This document shows positions 1-8,247 of a stretch of DNA of 64,000 nucleotides, piece after piece. Below the pieces are notes generated by a model. That model was not told where the DNA came from and did no database searches. It saw only the letters and a list, made by a program, of their open reading frames with translations. The stretch is taken from positions 1,674,001-1,738,000 of the forward strand of contig NZ_CP150218.1 in assembly GCF_037969875.1 (NCBI RefSeq), given 5' to 3'. Made by a program: the position numbers and the translations under genes. The stretch is from Paenibacillus sp. FSL R7-0337 (GTDB lineage: Bacteria; Bacillota; Bacilli; Paenibacillales; Paenibacillaceae). The first letter of the stretch is position 1, and each line of letters begins with the position of its first letter.

Positions 1-455
1 TCCTGCACGAAATCATGTACCTGGCGCTGTACATCCGTAGTTAGCAGCGGCAGCGAATGCTCGCCGTCGACGACCGCCCGGATCATAATCTCAAGACCCG
101 CCTGTGAGACACGGATGCGTGATTTCAGGTCGCGGATGCCCTTCACTTTGCCCGCAGCCTTCAGACTCAGGTTCTCAATGGTCTCCATCGAGATCTGAAT
201 ATCCCCGTATTCTGTACGCTGATCCACAGACGGCAGGGATGCGCGGTCGCGGCGCAGGGAGATGTAGAAGAAGCGGATGCTCAGCAGGAACAGAATGACC
301 GCCACCGAGATTGCAGCGATATAGACCGCCGGTCCGTCCGAAATCTCATACTTGTCCGGGATGATACCGCTTAAGAGGAGGATGGCAGTTACAGATAGTA
401 TTCCAATGCTTAAGCTGTAGAGGAACAGCAGAAGCCTGTCCAGAATTTTGGCCAC
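1..455 (-). CDS. amaP: AmaP-like alkaline shock response membrane anchor protein (3' end outside window)
   Basis: Only the N-terminal 151 residues are inside the window; the gene continues past position 1. The GTG start at 455 has a GGAGGT ribosome-binding site 10 nt upstream. Two hydrophobic segments are visible, about residues 8-28 and 44-66, followed by a soluble part beginning with a conserved stretch around YGDIQISMETIENL. This is the layout of AmaP, the membrane anchor that recruits Asp23 to the cell envelope in Firmicutes (established for Staphylococcus; assumed here). The Asp23-family gene lies 72 bp upstream in the same orientation, which supports the pairing. The family is inferred from sequence feel and context rather than a search. 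Confidence 0.8.
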   Translation of the reverse strand, partial: MAKILDRLLLFLYSLSIGILSVTAILLLSGIIPDKYEISDGPAVYIAAISVAVILFLLSIRFFYISLRRDRASLPSVDQRTEYGDIQISMETIENLSLKAAGKVKGIRDLKSRIRVSQAGLEIMIRAVVDGEHSLPLLTTDVQRQVHDFVQ

Positions 456-482
456 GAGTCTCACAACCTCCTTAAATTAAGG

Positions 483-511
483 TAAACCCTCGACGCACTG
501 TCGGGGGTTTA
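483..511 (-). other. Intercistronic hairpin between asp23 and amaP
   Basis: Positions 483-494 and 500-511 form an almost perfect inverted repeat (TAAACCC then CGAC on each arm, one mismatch) with a 5 nt loop. No U-run follows on the minus strand, so it is unlikely to be a strong terminator. It may act as a processing or attenuation element that changes the Asp23 to AmaP ratio; that role is inference. Confidence 0.5.
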
Positions 512-527
512 TGGAAGAACTGAACCC

Positions 528-944
528 TTACTTCACGCGGATAACCGCATCCGTGTCCTCGCTCTTGTCAATGCTTGTATTGCTTTTGAACTGCACATCA
601 TGAATATGCACATTCACTTCCACAACGGTCAGACCGGTCATGGTTTCGATGGAGCGCTTAACATTGCGCTGAATTTCAGCAGCCACTTCCGGAAGACGGT
701 AGCCGTATTCGATAATTACGGACACATCCACCGCAGCCTCGCGCTGTCCAACCTCAACCTTAACCCCTTTGGACAGGTTCTTGCGTCCGAGAAGCTCCAC
801 GATTCCGCCGGCGAAACCGCCGCTCATTCCGGCCACACCTTTCACCTCAACGGTTGCCAAACCGGCGATAACCTCGATCACTTCTGGAGCGATCTGGATT
901 TCACCGATTTCCGTACGTTCAAATTCTGTCGGCAATGTACTCAT
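528..944 (-). CDS. yqhY: Asp23/Gls24 family envelope stress response protein (YqhY-like)
   Basis: A 138-residue acidic, soluble Asp23-family protein. The start at 944 (MSTLPTEFER) is preferred over an upstream in-frame start at 968 because an AAGGTG ribosome-binding site lies about 12 nt before it. Typical family features are the IAPEVIEVIAGLATVEV segment near residues 18-34 and the central VDVSVIIEYGYRLPEVA segment. The gene follows accC by 118 bp on the same strand, as yqhY does in B. subtilis, where it is linked to control of acetyl-CoA carboxylase activity. Together with the downstream AmaP it probably forms an envelope-stress complex; this is inferred from family knowledge. Confidence 0.88.
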   Translation of the reverse strand: MSTLPTEFERTEIGEIQIAPEVIEVIAGLATVEVKGVAGMSGGFAGGIVELLGRKNLSKGVKVEVGQREAAVDVSVIIEYGYRLPEVAAEIQRNVKRSIETMTGLTVVEVNVHIHDVQFKSNTSIDKSEDTDAVIRVK

Positions 945-1062
945 TTGGACTTCACACCTTTCCAGCAAAAAAGTTGTAGGGGCACTTCAAGCGGGCAGTA
1001 CGCCTATTATTAAACATACTATATCATTTGACGAACTTTATGACAAACCATGAGAAGCCGTC

Positions 1063-2406
1063 CTAAACTTCATACTCCTCAAGGAACTTGATATCGAAGT
1101 TCCCGTCCAAAAACACCGGATGCTCCAGCAGTCTCTGGTGGAATGAAATGGTGGTATGTATGCCCTCCACCGCAAATTCAGCCAGTGCACGCTTCATCTT
1201 GGCGACAGCCTCTTCCCGGGTCGGTGCCCAGACGATCAGCTTGGCAATCATGGAGTCATAAAAAGGTGAAATGGTATAGCCGGGGTAAGCTGCGCTGTCC
1301 ACCCGTACACCGAGTCCGCCCGGAGGCAGATAGAAGCCGATTTTGCCGGGAGACGGCATGAAATTACGTTCAGGGTCCTCCGCATTGATCCGGCACTCGA
1401 TCGACCACCCGTTGATGACAATATCCTCTTGGGTGAAGGAGAGAGTGTTACCTTCCGCCACAGAGATCATTTCCTTGATCAGATCTACTCCGGTAACCAT
1501 CTCTGTCACTGGATGCTCCACCTGGATACGGGTATTCATCTCCATGAAATAGAACTGGCCGTCAGGCCCGAGCAGGAATTCAAGTGTGCCCGCCCCCGAG
1601 TAATTAACTGCATGCGCGGCACGGACAGCCGCTTGGCCCATCGCCTCACGGGTTTCCGGTGTCAGGATGGAGCAAGGTGCTTCCTCCAACAGCTTCTGGC
1701 GGCGGCGCTGCACAGAGCAGTCACGTTCACCCAGATGGACTACGTTGCCGTGATTATCGGCGATGATCTGAATCTCCACATGCTTCATGCCGGTCAGGAA
1801 TTTCTCCAGGTAGACCCCGGCATTGCCGAAGGCCTTCTGAGCCTCCTGCTGGGCTGCGGTAATCTGCTTCACCAGTGACTCTTCATCCTCGGCAATACGG
1901 ATGCCCTTGCCTCCGCCGCCTGCGGTAGCCTTGACGATGATCGGATACCCGATATCCCGGCCCAGCATCACCGCTTCTTCTATGTCGCCGACAAGCCCCT
2001 CGGAGCCCGGTATAATCGGAACCCCAGCCTGCTTCATCGTCTCCTTGGCTACGGCCTTGTCGCCCATCCGCGTAATTGCATCCGGCGACGGACCGATGAA
2101 GGTAATGTTGCAGGATTCACAGATCTCGGCGAAATCTGCGTTCTCCGCCAGGAAGCCATAGCCGGGGTGAACGGCATCGCATTCCGTCAGCGTAGCAACG
2201 CTCATAATATTAGTAAAGTTCAAATAGCTGTCCTTGGCGGGCATCGGTCCGATACAGTACGCCTCATCTGCAAGACGGACATGCAGGGAATCGCGGTCCG
2301 GCTCCGAATAGACAGCCACGGTGGCAATACCCAGCTCGCGGCAGGCCCGGATAATGCGGACCGCAATCTCGCCGCGGTTGGCAATCAACACTTTTTGAAT
2401 GTTCAT
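1063..2406 (-). CDS. accC: Acetyl-CoA carboxylase, biotin carboxylase subunit
   Basis: A 447-residue biotin carboxylase that uses ATP and bicarbonate to carboxylate the biotin on AccB, the first half-reaction of malonyl-CoA synthesis. The start at 2406 ([12 protein letters not shown]) has a GGGAGGA site 5 nt upstream; the longer in-frame extension to 2451 lacks family similarity. Visible motifs are the N-terminal [11 protein letters not shown], the glycine-rich ATP-grasp loop AGGGGKG, and the catalytic [14 protein letters not shown] segment. Length is normal for the family. It follows accB by 56 bp and should be co-transcribed with it and with the Asp23 gene downstream. Confidence 0.97.
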   Translation of the reverse strand: MNIQKVLIANRGEIAVRIIRACRELGIATVAVYSEPDRDSLHVRLADEAYCIGPMPAKDSYLNFTNIMSVATLTECDAVHPGYGFLAENADFAEICESCNITFIGPSPDAITRMGDKAVAKETMKQAGVPIIPGSEGLVGDIEEAVMLGRDIGYPIIVKATAGGGGKGIRIAEDEESLVKQITAAQQEAQKAFGNAGVYLEKFLTGMKHVEIQIIADNHGNVVHLGERDCSVQRRRQKLLEEAPCSILTPETREAMGQAAVRAAHAVNYSGAGTLEFLLGPDGQFYFMEMNTRIQVEHPVTEMVTGVDLIKEMISVAEGNTLSFTQEDIVINGWSIECRINAEDPERNFMPSPGKIGFYLPPGGLGVRVDSAAYPGYTISPFYDSMIAKLIVWAPTREEAVAKMKRALAEFAVEGIHTTISFHQRLLEHPVFLDGNFDIKFLEEYEV

Positions 2407-2462
2407 GCATTTCCTCCCAAAGTTTAGCGAAGCTTGCAAGCTCCTCCTCATTCTCGCGGCAA

Positions 2463-2972
2463 TTATTCCGCTCTCACCAGAAACAGCGGCTGGCCGTATT
2501 CCACCAGTTGCCCGTTCTCAACCAGGACAGAGACAATCTCGCCCTTCACTTCGGCTTCCAGCTCATTCATCAGCTTCATCGCTTCAATGATGCAGACCGT
2601 GGATTTCTCATTTACCCGGTCTCCGACATTAACAAAGGAAGGCGTCTCCGGTGAAGCGGCACTGTAGAAGGTCCCGACCATCGGCGAGACGATTTTATGT
2701 AATGCGCCTTCAGCGGAGGTTGCGGGCTGCTGCGCCGCAGCAGGAGCTTCACTGACAGCCGGAGGGGCAATGAACTGCGGACTTTGCGGCTGCGGGGCTG
2801 GCGTAAAGGGGTAGTTATAAGGAACCGCCTGAATTACTGTTCCTTCAGCTTCAGAGCGATCCGGTTTACGGATAGCCAGCTTCATACCTTCGCTTTCAAT
2901 CTCCAGCTCGTGCACGGAGGAAGTCTGGTCCAGCAATTGAATTAATTCCTTAATCTCACTTAACTTGAACAT
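2463..2972 (-). CDS. accB: Acetyl-CoA carboxylase, biotin carboxyl carrier protein
   Basis: A 169-residue biotin carrier. The start at 2972 ([10 protein letters not shown]) has an AAGGAG site about 11 nt upstream; an in-frame extension to 3056 is judged non-coding. The N-terminal helix is followed by a Pro/Ala/Gln-rich flexible linker (about residues 50-90) and the C-terminal biotinyl domain, with the biotin-accepting Lys133 in EAMKLMNE. AccB carries carboxybiotin between AccC and the carboxyltransferase, whose genes are not in this window. The leader between the candidate promoter near 3160 and the start codon is about 180 nt. Confidence 0.96.
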   Translation of the reverse strand: MFKLSEIKELIQLLDQTSSVHELEIESEGMKLAIRKPDRSEAEGTVIQAVPYNYPFTPAPQPQSPQFIAPPAVSEAPAAAQQPATSAEGALHKIVSPMVGTFYSAASPETPSFVNVGDRVNEKSTVCIIEAMKLMNELEAEVKGEIVSVLVENGQLVEYGQPLFLVRAE

Positions 2973-3156
2973 TGGGTAGTTCACTCCTTCAGCTTTCTCT
3001 CGAAGCCATTTTGGGACGCAGGCTGAGCAGGATACGATATCCGTTCTGACAAGCATACCTGTAAGGCGGGTCTGCTCTGTAATTCTCTTGAATCGCTACC
3101 TTGTGTAACCGCTGCCTGCGTAATCTTCTTTTTCTATGCATCGATAACTTTATGTA

Positions 3157-3184
3157 TTATATCACAAACGCTAGAAATGGAAAG
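3157..3184 (-). promoter_or_regulatory. Candidate promoter of accB-accC operon
   Basis: A perfect -10 TATAAT on the minus strand (3157-3162) is preceded by a 16 nt spacer and a weaker -35 TTTCCA (3179-3184). It lies directly downstream of the spoIIIAH terminator and is the only good -10 before accB. Confidence 0.45.
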
Positions 3185-3209
3185 AGCCTGGGACGCGCCC
3201 GGGCTCTTT
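3181..3209 (-). terminator. Terminator of spoIIIA operon
   Basis: Twelve-base arms (3181-3192 and 3198-3209, one G-T wobble) form a strong GC-rich hairpin about 40 bp past the spoIIIAH stop. The 3' arm ends in CTCTTT, so the U-rich part is inside the stem base and the tail is weak. Confidence 0.6.
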
Positions 3210-3249
3210 CGGCATTTTATTCTATTTTCCCTGATTATATTCAGCAGGC

Positions 3250-4179
3250 TTACTGCTCCGAGACGTATTGGACCTTAATCTTGTCTTGGGTAACGCTCAG
3301 TTCCTTCATTACAAAATCCACGATGCCAACCGCCTGCTTCACATCCAGCTTATCGCTGAGCACCACGATTGTATAGGCGTCACCCGCTTCTTCTTTCACA
3401 ATGGCCTCACCGTATTTTTGTTGAAGCTTTTCTTCAATCCCGGTGATTTTGGATTCCTTCTCTTCCAGCTTGTTAAGCTGTTCCTGGGCAACCGCACTCT
3501 CGGCTGGTGTCTTATCCATATTGTTAATCAGTGCCATAAGATCATTGTGGTCCTTCAGGTTCTTCTGCTCGCGTTCGTACAGATAGTTCGTGAACAGGCT
3601 GCTGGCCGATACGCTCTGCGAAGCCACTTCATCCAGGATTTCCTTATCATCCTTCGCCGGAGTCTTGTCTACAGCGGCTGACGTATCTTTGCTGTCTTTG
3701 CTGTCTTTGCTGTCCTTGGTATCCTTAGTGTCCTTATTTTCCTTGGTATCCTTGCTACCAGCCGTATCCTTGCCTTTATCAGCCGTAGTAGTGGCTGCCT
3801 TATCCGTTGTAGCAGTTGTATCCTTAGCGGTATTGCTGCTGTCAGCAACCACACTGCTGTCATCTATCACGGCCGGAGTCGTACTGTCTTCAGTTGCCCC
3901 TGTTGATGCTGCTTCATCCTTGACGGTCTTGCTGCTGTCATCCACGGTTCCTACTGCAATACCTTTGTCTGTGCTGACCTCTTTGATGACAAGTCCGCTG
4001 TCAAGCGTAGTGGCGGTTCCGCCGCCCGTCCCGTCTTTTATAGTGTCCACCTGGATGCTGCCTGCGGTTTCTTTGGGGATGGGAGCCCCCGTATCTTCCG
4101 TGAACAGATAATATGCAGAGAGCACTACCATCAAACTGAGCATAGAAACCAGCCAAATCGTTTGTCTTTTGCCCTTCAT
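3250..4179 (-). CDS. spoIIIAH: Stage III sporulation protein AH
   Basis: A 309-residue protein with one N-terminal membrane segment (about residues 8-26) and a C-terminal domain (about 190-309) resembling the EscJ/PscJ ring-forming fold. In sporulation it is made in the mother cell and its extracellular domain binds forespore SpoIIQ to form the feeding-channel complex. The start has an AGGAGGT site 8 nt upstream. It is clearly longer than the roughly 220 residues known for B. subtilis. The extra length is a low-complexity segment (about residues 45-185) rich in Lys, Asp, Thr and Ser, with short repeats such as KDTKDSKDSKDS written by 9-bp DNA repeats near 3680-3770. Last gene of the operon. 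Confidence 0.92.
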   Translation of the reverse strand: MKGKRQTIWLVSMLSLMVVLSAYYLFTEDTGAPIPKETAGSIQVDTIKDGTGGGTATTLDSGLVIKEVSTDKGIAVGTVDDSSKTVKDEAASTGATEDSTTPAVIDDSSVVADSSNTAKDTTATTDKAATTTADKGKDTAGSKDTKENKDTKDTKDSKDSKDSKDTSAAVDKTPAKDDKEILDEVASQSVSASSLFTNYLYEREQKNLKDHNDLMALINNMDKTPAESAVAQEQLNKLEEKESKITGIEEKLQQKYGEAIVKEEAGDAYTIVVLSDKLDVKQAVGIVDFVMKELSVTQDKIKVQYVSEQ

Positions 4180-4288
4180 TGTTTATACCTCCTATAATTT
4201 TGTTGCCAGCCCTCTTGTCGTGTGTGTCGCGTGTGTATCGTACAAGCCTCTTCTGTTAAAGCATATGCCGGGGTTGCCTGAGACATGC

Positions 4289-4927
4289 CTATTCCTGCTT
4301 GCGCGGGACAACAGAAATCCGGTAGACCGGAACGTTAAGCCCTTTTTCAACCGCCTGCTCAATCAGACTGCGCACGACCTTGTTCTCTGCCCCTTTGGCG
4401 ACCACCAGCACTCCCCGTACCTGAGGCTTCACCCGCTTGGTGATGATCGGGGCCTCGTTCCCTGACTGGCTGTAAGTGACGATCTGGCCGTCCCTGGTGT
4501 ACTGGGTGGTATGGCGTTTACCGCCGCTGGCATCTGTTTCTTCACTTTGCTGCTGCGAGTCATTCATATTGCGCTGCACGATAATCTCCTCTGTGGAATC
4601 TACGGTGACCATGATATCTACAGTACCGACCCCCACGATTTTCTCCAGAATCCCCTTCGTGCGGTTCTCCATCGCCAGTTCGATGCTGTCAAAAGAATTC
4701 GCGCTCCCGGCCTCCTGCTGCAGGACGGTCTGCGAGGTCCCGCTGTCCGGCGGTTCACGCCCCGTGTTCTCGTTGTCCAGCTTCTTCACATTCACGAAGG
4801 AGTTGAACAGCATGATCGCAACACCCAGCAGGCCGATAATGATAAGCCAGCGGAAGGTGTGGCTGCGCTTCGGGCTGCCGCTGCCGCCTCCGGCCCACTG
4901 CTCCAGCTTTTTCAGCCAATTGCCCAT
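4289..4927 (-). CDS. spoIIIAG: Stage III sporulation protein AG
   Basis: A 212-residue single-pass membrane protein: a short cytoplasmic N-terminus, a hydrophobic segment at about residues 27-45 (WLIIIGLLGVAIML) and an extracellular ring-building domain with the conserved ILEKIVGVGTVDIMVTVDSTEE stretch (about residues 92-113, abbreviated family motif). SpoIIIAG forms a large ring in the mother-cell membrane of the SpoIIIA-SpoIIQ channel. The ATG at 4927 follows a GGAGG site. It lies 17 bp after spoIIIAF and 109 bp before spoIIIAH. Confidence 0.93.
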   Translation of the reverse strand: MGNWLKKLEQWAGGGSGSPKRSHTFRWLIIIGLLGVAIMLFNSFVNVKKLDNENTGREPPDSGTSQTVLQQEAGSANSFDSIELAMENRTKGILEKIVGVGTVDIMVTVDSTEEIIVQRNMNDSQQQSEETDASGGKRHTTQYTRDGQIVTYSQSGNEAPIITKRVKPQVRGVLVVAKGAENKVVRSLIEQAVEKGLNVPVYRISVVPRKQE

Positions 4928-4944
4928 TGATTGCCCGCCTCCTC

Positions 4945-5745
4945 TTATGATTTCACGGTACCGGCCCCGCTGCTCTGCACCTTGATCAGGGTGGGGTCCA
5001 GGTTCCAGTTCTGCTCCAGCAACTTGATAATTGTTCCGGCTTCCTCCGCCAGGGGCTCCTGCGTCCCCTCCGTTCCACTCCCGGAAGAGGATGACGCCGG
5101 AGCCGAACCCCCTGAGGAAGCAGCTTCCTGCGCTTCACCATCCCCGCCGCTGCCCTCCAGGCTGACCTGGACCGGTTCCACAGGGTTAATCTGGATCGGC
5201 CCGGCTGACGGGTGGGCTGCAGTACCAGCGCCCGGGACAGCGCCTCCAGAGGCGCTCTGCTCCGGCGGGAGAGCTACCGTGACCGAGGAGATCAGCGGCA
5301 CCTCCTCGCCCAGCGGCGCATTTGGGTTCGGGCCCATGGCCAGGGCCACCGTCACCTTCACCCCGCCGAGCCCGGTGCTCCCGGCAATCTGGTCGCGCAT
5401 CTGGCCGGCGATTTCCTCGGCAGCCAGCTTCAGGCTCTGGTCACGTGCTCCGGCAGCAAGCATCCGCCCGTCTGCCAGAATCTTGTCCAGCGAATCCGGT
5501 GCGCCGCCCGTTCCGCTTAGTAGCCCTCCGCTTCGTTCCTGCTGCTGCATCGCCACGGTCAACTCCTTGCTCGCATCCCCCTTCAGCAGAGAGATTATCG
5601 GGCTGAGCATCGTTAGCAGAACCAGCAGGCTGAGCACCAGCCTGGCGTAGCGTTCCATGGATTTACTGGGCAGCAGCATCTCCACGAATGCAGCCATCAG
5701 CACGACGAGAATCAGCTCATGGAGCCAACTGCTGAGCCAGGACAT
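4945..5745 (-). CDS. spoIIIAF: Stage III sporulation protein AF
   Basis: A 266-residue protein. The start at 5745 (MSWLSSWLHEL) has a perfect AAGGAGGT 7 nt upstream, so the six-residue extension to 5763 is rejected. Two membrane segments lie at about residues 8-24 and 34-56 (LVLSLLVLLTMLSPIISLL), followed by an extracytoplasmic ring-building domain. A Ser/Gly/Ala/Glu-rich stretch near residues 165-235 is probably a disordered insertion. Part of the SpoIIIA channel complex; 24 bp separate it from spoIIIAE. Confidence 0.93.
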   Translation of the reverse strand: MSWLSSWLHELILVVLMAAFVEMLLPSKSMERYARLVLSLLVLLTMLSPIISLLKGDASKELTVAMQQQERSGGLLSGTGGAPDSLDKILADGRMLAAGARDQSLKLAAEEIAGQMRDQIAGSTGLGGVKVTVALAMGPNPNAPLGEEVPLISSVTVALPPEQSASGGAVPGAGTAAHPSAGPIQINPVEPVQVSLEGSGGDGEAQEAASSGGSAPASSSSGSGTEGTQEPLAEEAGTIIKLLEQNWNLDPTLIKVQSSGAGTVKS

Positions 5746-5769
5746 GGCGCACCTCCTTGTCATTTCGTT

Positions 5770-7065
5770 CTATCGCATCATCACGGTCACATTGCCCGCA
5801 GTCAGCATAATGGTTACCGCCAGGAAGAACATCAGCGAGACGGCGGCCAGCGCTGCGAAGACGTAAACCATGCTTTTGCCAATTGTCTGCAGGCAGGTCA
5901 CGATCGGTGTCTCGCCCAGCGGCTGCATGACAGCGGCAGCAAGATTGTAAATCAGGGCGAGGATCAGAATTTTGATCGCCGGGAACGCGCACAGGAAGAG
6001 GATAATGATCACTCCCGACAGCCCGATGGCGTTCTTCACCAGCAGTGAGGCCGAGATGACTGTGTCCGTAGCATCCGCGAACATTTTACCGATCACCGGT
6101 ACGAAATTCCCTGTTATATATTTGGCCGCGCGTATAGTCACTCCGTCTGTAACCGAGCTGGTAATCCCCCGGACGGAGATCACGCCGAGAAATACCGTCA
6201 GCAGCACCCCCAGCAGCCCGGCCCCGATATTGCGCAGCAGGTTGGCCAGATGGGTCAGCTTGTATTTCTCCGACATGGCGCTCACCAGATGCAGCACCGC
6301 CGAGAAGAACAGCAGCGGGAAGACCAGCGTATGAATCAGCGTGCCTACGGTATGGATCATGAATACAATCAGCGGGTGGGTTACCGACACCGTGACGATA
6401 TTGCCCATCGAGGCCAGCAGCGCGAACAGCAGCGGAATCATAGCCATCATGAAGTCGATCATCCGGTCGATGGCATCCTTGGCATACCCGATAGCAACGT
6501 TGAAGCTGTTGACGGCGATGACAAGCACCACCATGTAGCAGAGCATATAAGCGATCTTACTGACGGATTTCCGTTCAAAAGCGGTCTGCAGCGTCTCCAG
6601 AATCATGCTCAGCACACTGATCATCACTATAGTGACCAGCAGCTTGCCGTTGTAGAGCACCTCGTGCCACATGAAATTCATCAGGCCGGACAATACGCTT
6701 TTGAAGCTTAAGCCCTTATCCCCCGGCAGCAGCATATCCATCAAGGAAGGTGTCCGGCCCTCCGGGAAAAATCCACCGTAATCCTTCATTAGCTGGTCCC
6801 AGTAAGACTCCACTTTGTCCTTTGGCAGATGCTCCACCTGCCCTTTCACCCACTGGTCAACAGGAGACGCCGGGCCTCCGCTGCCGCCTGTAGCCGGGGA
6901 CGAAGGAACCGGAGCCGTACTTGCAGCATCTGCAACACTTGCAGAACTTGCGGCACTTGCCGTGCTTCCACACAGCAGAAGCAACTGGAGCACCAGCAGC
7001 AGGGCTGGCAGAAGCAGGAGCGCTTTTACCCCTTTTGGCGGCCGAAAAATACTATACTCCTGCAT
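5770..7065 (-). CDS. spoIIIAE: Stage III sporulation protein AE
   Basis: A 431-residue polytopic membrane protein with an N-terminal signal-like segment (ALLLLPALLLVLQLLLL, about residues 16-32) and about seven or eight further membrane helices between residues 130 and 431. An ATG at 7065 with GGAGGTG six nt upstream is chosen; the GTG at 7074 lies inside that ribosome-binding site. The Ala/Ser/Pro/Gly-rich segment after the first helix is low complexity. SpoIIIAE is the largest membrane component of the mother-cell part of the channel. Confidence 0.93.
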   Translation of the reverse strand: MQEYSIFRPPKGVKALLLLPALLLVLQLLLLCGSTASAASSASVADAASTAPVPSSPATGGSGGPASPVDQWVKGQVEHLPKDKVESYWDQLMKDYGGFFPEGRTPSLMDMLLPGDKGLSFKSVLSGLMNFMWHEVLYNGKLLVTIVMISVLSMILETLQTAFERKSVSKIAYMLCYMVVLVIAVNSFNVAIGYAKDAIDRMIDFMMAMIPLLFALLASMGNIVTVSVTHPLIVFMIHTVGTLIHTLVFPLLFFSAVLHLVSAMSEKYKLTHLANLLRNIGAGLLGVLLTVFLGVISVRGITSSVTDGVTIRAAKYITGNFVPVIGKMFADATDTVISASLLVKNAIGLSGVIIILFLCAFPAIKILILALIYNLAAAVMQPLGETPIVTCLQTIGKSMVYVFAALAAVSLMFFLAVTIMLTAGNVTVMMR

Positions 7066-7112
7066 TCCCCTCACCTCCGCTTTACTCCAACTTGTCCGGC
7101 ATGTCCGCTGTA

Positions 7113-7502
7113 TCAGGCTGGCAGCAGCTTCATGACCGTTTCAATAATAATGCTGATAATCGGAACAGCCAGTACCATGATCAACACCTTGCCGGCCAGC
7201 TCAATCTTGGAAGCAATCGATTCCTGCCCGGCATCTCTCACGATCTGCGCCCCGAATTCCGCGATATAGGAGATGCCGATGATTTTGAACACGGTTTTGA
7301 TATGGATCATTTCCATCCCGGAGGATTCCGCGACCCGCTCCAGCGTACCGAGAATCGTTCCGATCTTGCCGATCAGGAACAGGAAGATCAGAATGCCGGC
7401 CGCAGTAGTCAGCAGGAAGGCGAATACCGGCTTTTGCTCCTTCAGGACGAGGATAAGGACCGTCGCCAAGATGCCAATTCCCACAATCTGAATGATTTCC
7501 AT
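7113..7502 (-). CDS. spoIIIAD: Stage III sporulation protein AD
   Basis: A 129-residue membrane protein with four hydrophobic segments, ending KLLPA. It matches SpoIIIAD in length and in the opening MEIIQIVGIGILATVLILVL. Its ribosome-binding site is weak (a TAGG overlapping the region of the spoIIIAC stop), so translation is probably coupled to spoIIIAC, which ends 9 bp upstream. Confidence 0.92.
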   Translation of the reverse strand: MEIIQIVGIGILATVLILVLKEQKPVFAFLLTTAAGILIFLFLIGKIGTILGTLERVAESSGMEMIHIKTVFKIIGISYIAEFGAQIVRDAGQESIASKIELAGKVLIMVLAVPIISIIIETVMKLLPA

Positions 7503-7511
7503 AACTTCAGC

Positions 7512-7715
7512 CTACTGAAAAAGAAAAATCGTTTTGATTTCCTGCAGCAGCCCATCCAGCATGCGGATGACCATGAACAGGACGATGATAAAGCCGACAA
7601 TCGTTACCCAGTGGGCGATATCCTCTTTGCCCATCTGCTTAAGCACCGTGTGGATCATGGCGATAATGATGCCGATGCCGGCAATCTGAAAGATCGCGTT
7701 GACTTCAATATTCAT
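7512..7715 (-). CDS. spoIIIAC: Stage III sporulation protein AC
   Basis: A 67-residue protein with two membrane helices (about residues 8-24 and 36-54). The start at 7715 (MNIEVNAIFQIAG) lies six nt after a GAGGTG site; the GTG at 7724 overlaps that site and is rejected. Length and sequence match SpoIIIAC. It is 13 bp after spoIIIAB. Confidence 0.93.
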   Translation of the reverse strand: MNIEVNAIFQIAGIGIIIAMIHTVLKQMGKEDIAHWVTIVGFIIVLFMVIRMLDGLLQEIKTIFLFQ

Positions 7716-7728
7716 TCCTGGCACCTCG

Positions 7729-8247
7729 CTAAAAGATCAAAATGACGATCAATGCTCCAAGCAGCAGACCCAGGCTTTTACTCACCTTCTCATACTTGCC
7801 CTGATCTTCTCTGGCCGCTGTCTCCTCCTGCTTCAATTGCTGTAAAGCTAGTGCAATATGCGTGCTCTGATTCGGCCGGTCACTGGTTCCGAGCGTGCAG
7901 CTGAGCTGCCGGATGATCTCCTTCTCCGTGCCCCGCAGCGATGCGCTGCTCCAGTGGGCTTCCACCGCCCGCCGGATGGCCTCTTCCGCACTGTAGTTAT
8001 GCGGCGGATTCATCTCGTCCGCCGCCGTAAGAAAGAAGGCCCGCAGCGGCTCCTTCGTCTGCAGCCCGATCCGGCGCAGCGCCTCCGGCAGCGGCGTGTA
8101 GCCGTACTGGATCTCGGTCTCCAGCCGCTGGAGCGCTGCAATCAAGGCCCGGATATGCCTTGGCCGGTCGGCATACTGGGCCGCCCGCTTGAAGCCGGCC
8201 AGTGTTCCGGCCAGCACGATCAGTACCGCGCCAAGCAGTTTAAGCAT
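7729..8247 (-). CDS. spoIIIAB: Stage III sporulation protein AB
   Basis: A 172-residue protein related to type II secretion GspF-like membrane proteins, with hydrophobic segments at both ends (MLKLLGAVLIVLAGTLAGF and LGLLLGALIVILIF). The start at 8247 follows a GGGGGTGA site and overlaps the end of spoIIIAA by 8 bp, indicating translational coupling. The 22-residue upstream extension is antisense-like noise. It probably acts with the SpoIIIAA ATPase in channel assembly. Confidence 0.93.
   Translation of the reverse strand: MLKLLGAVLIVLAGTLAGFKRAAQYADRPRHIRALIAALQRLETEIQYGYTPLPEALRRIGLQTKEPLRAFFLTAADEMNPPHNYSAEEAIRRAVEAHWSSASLRGTEKEIIRQLSCTLGTSDRPNQSTHIALALQQLKQEETAAREDQGKYEKVSKSLGLLLGALIVILIF

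Noticed and set aside
3590..4111. Ser/Val/Leu-rich frame antisense to spoIIIAH
   Set aside because: It is the complement of the KDT/KDS low-complexity repeats and has no independent support.
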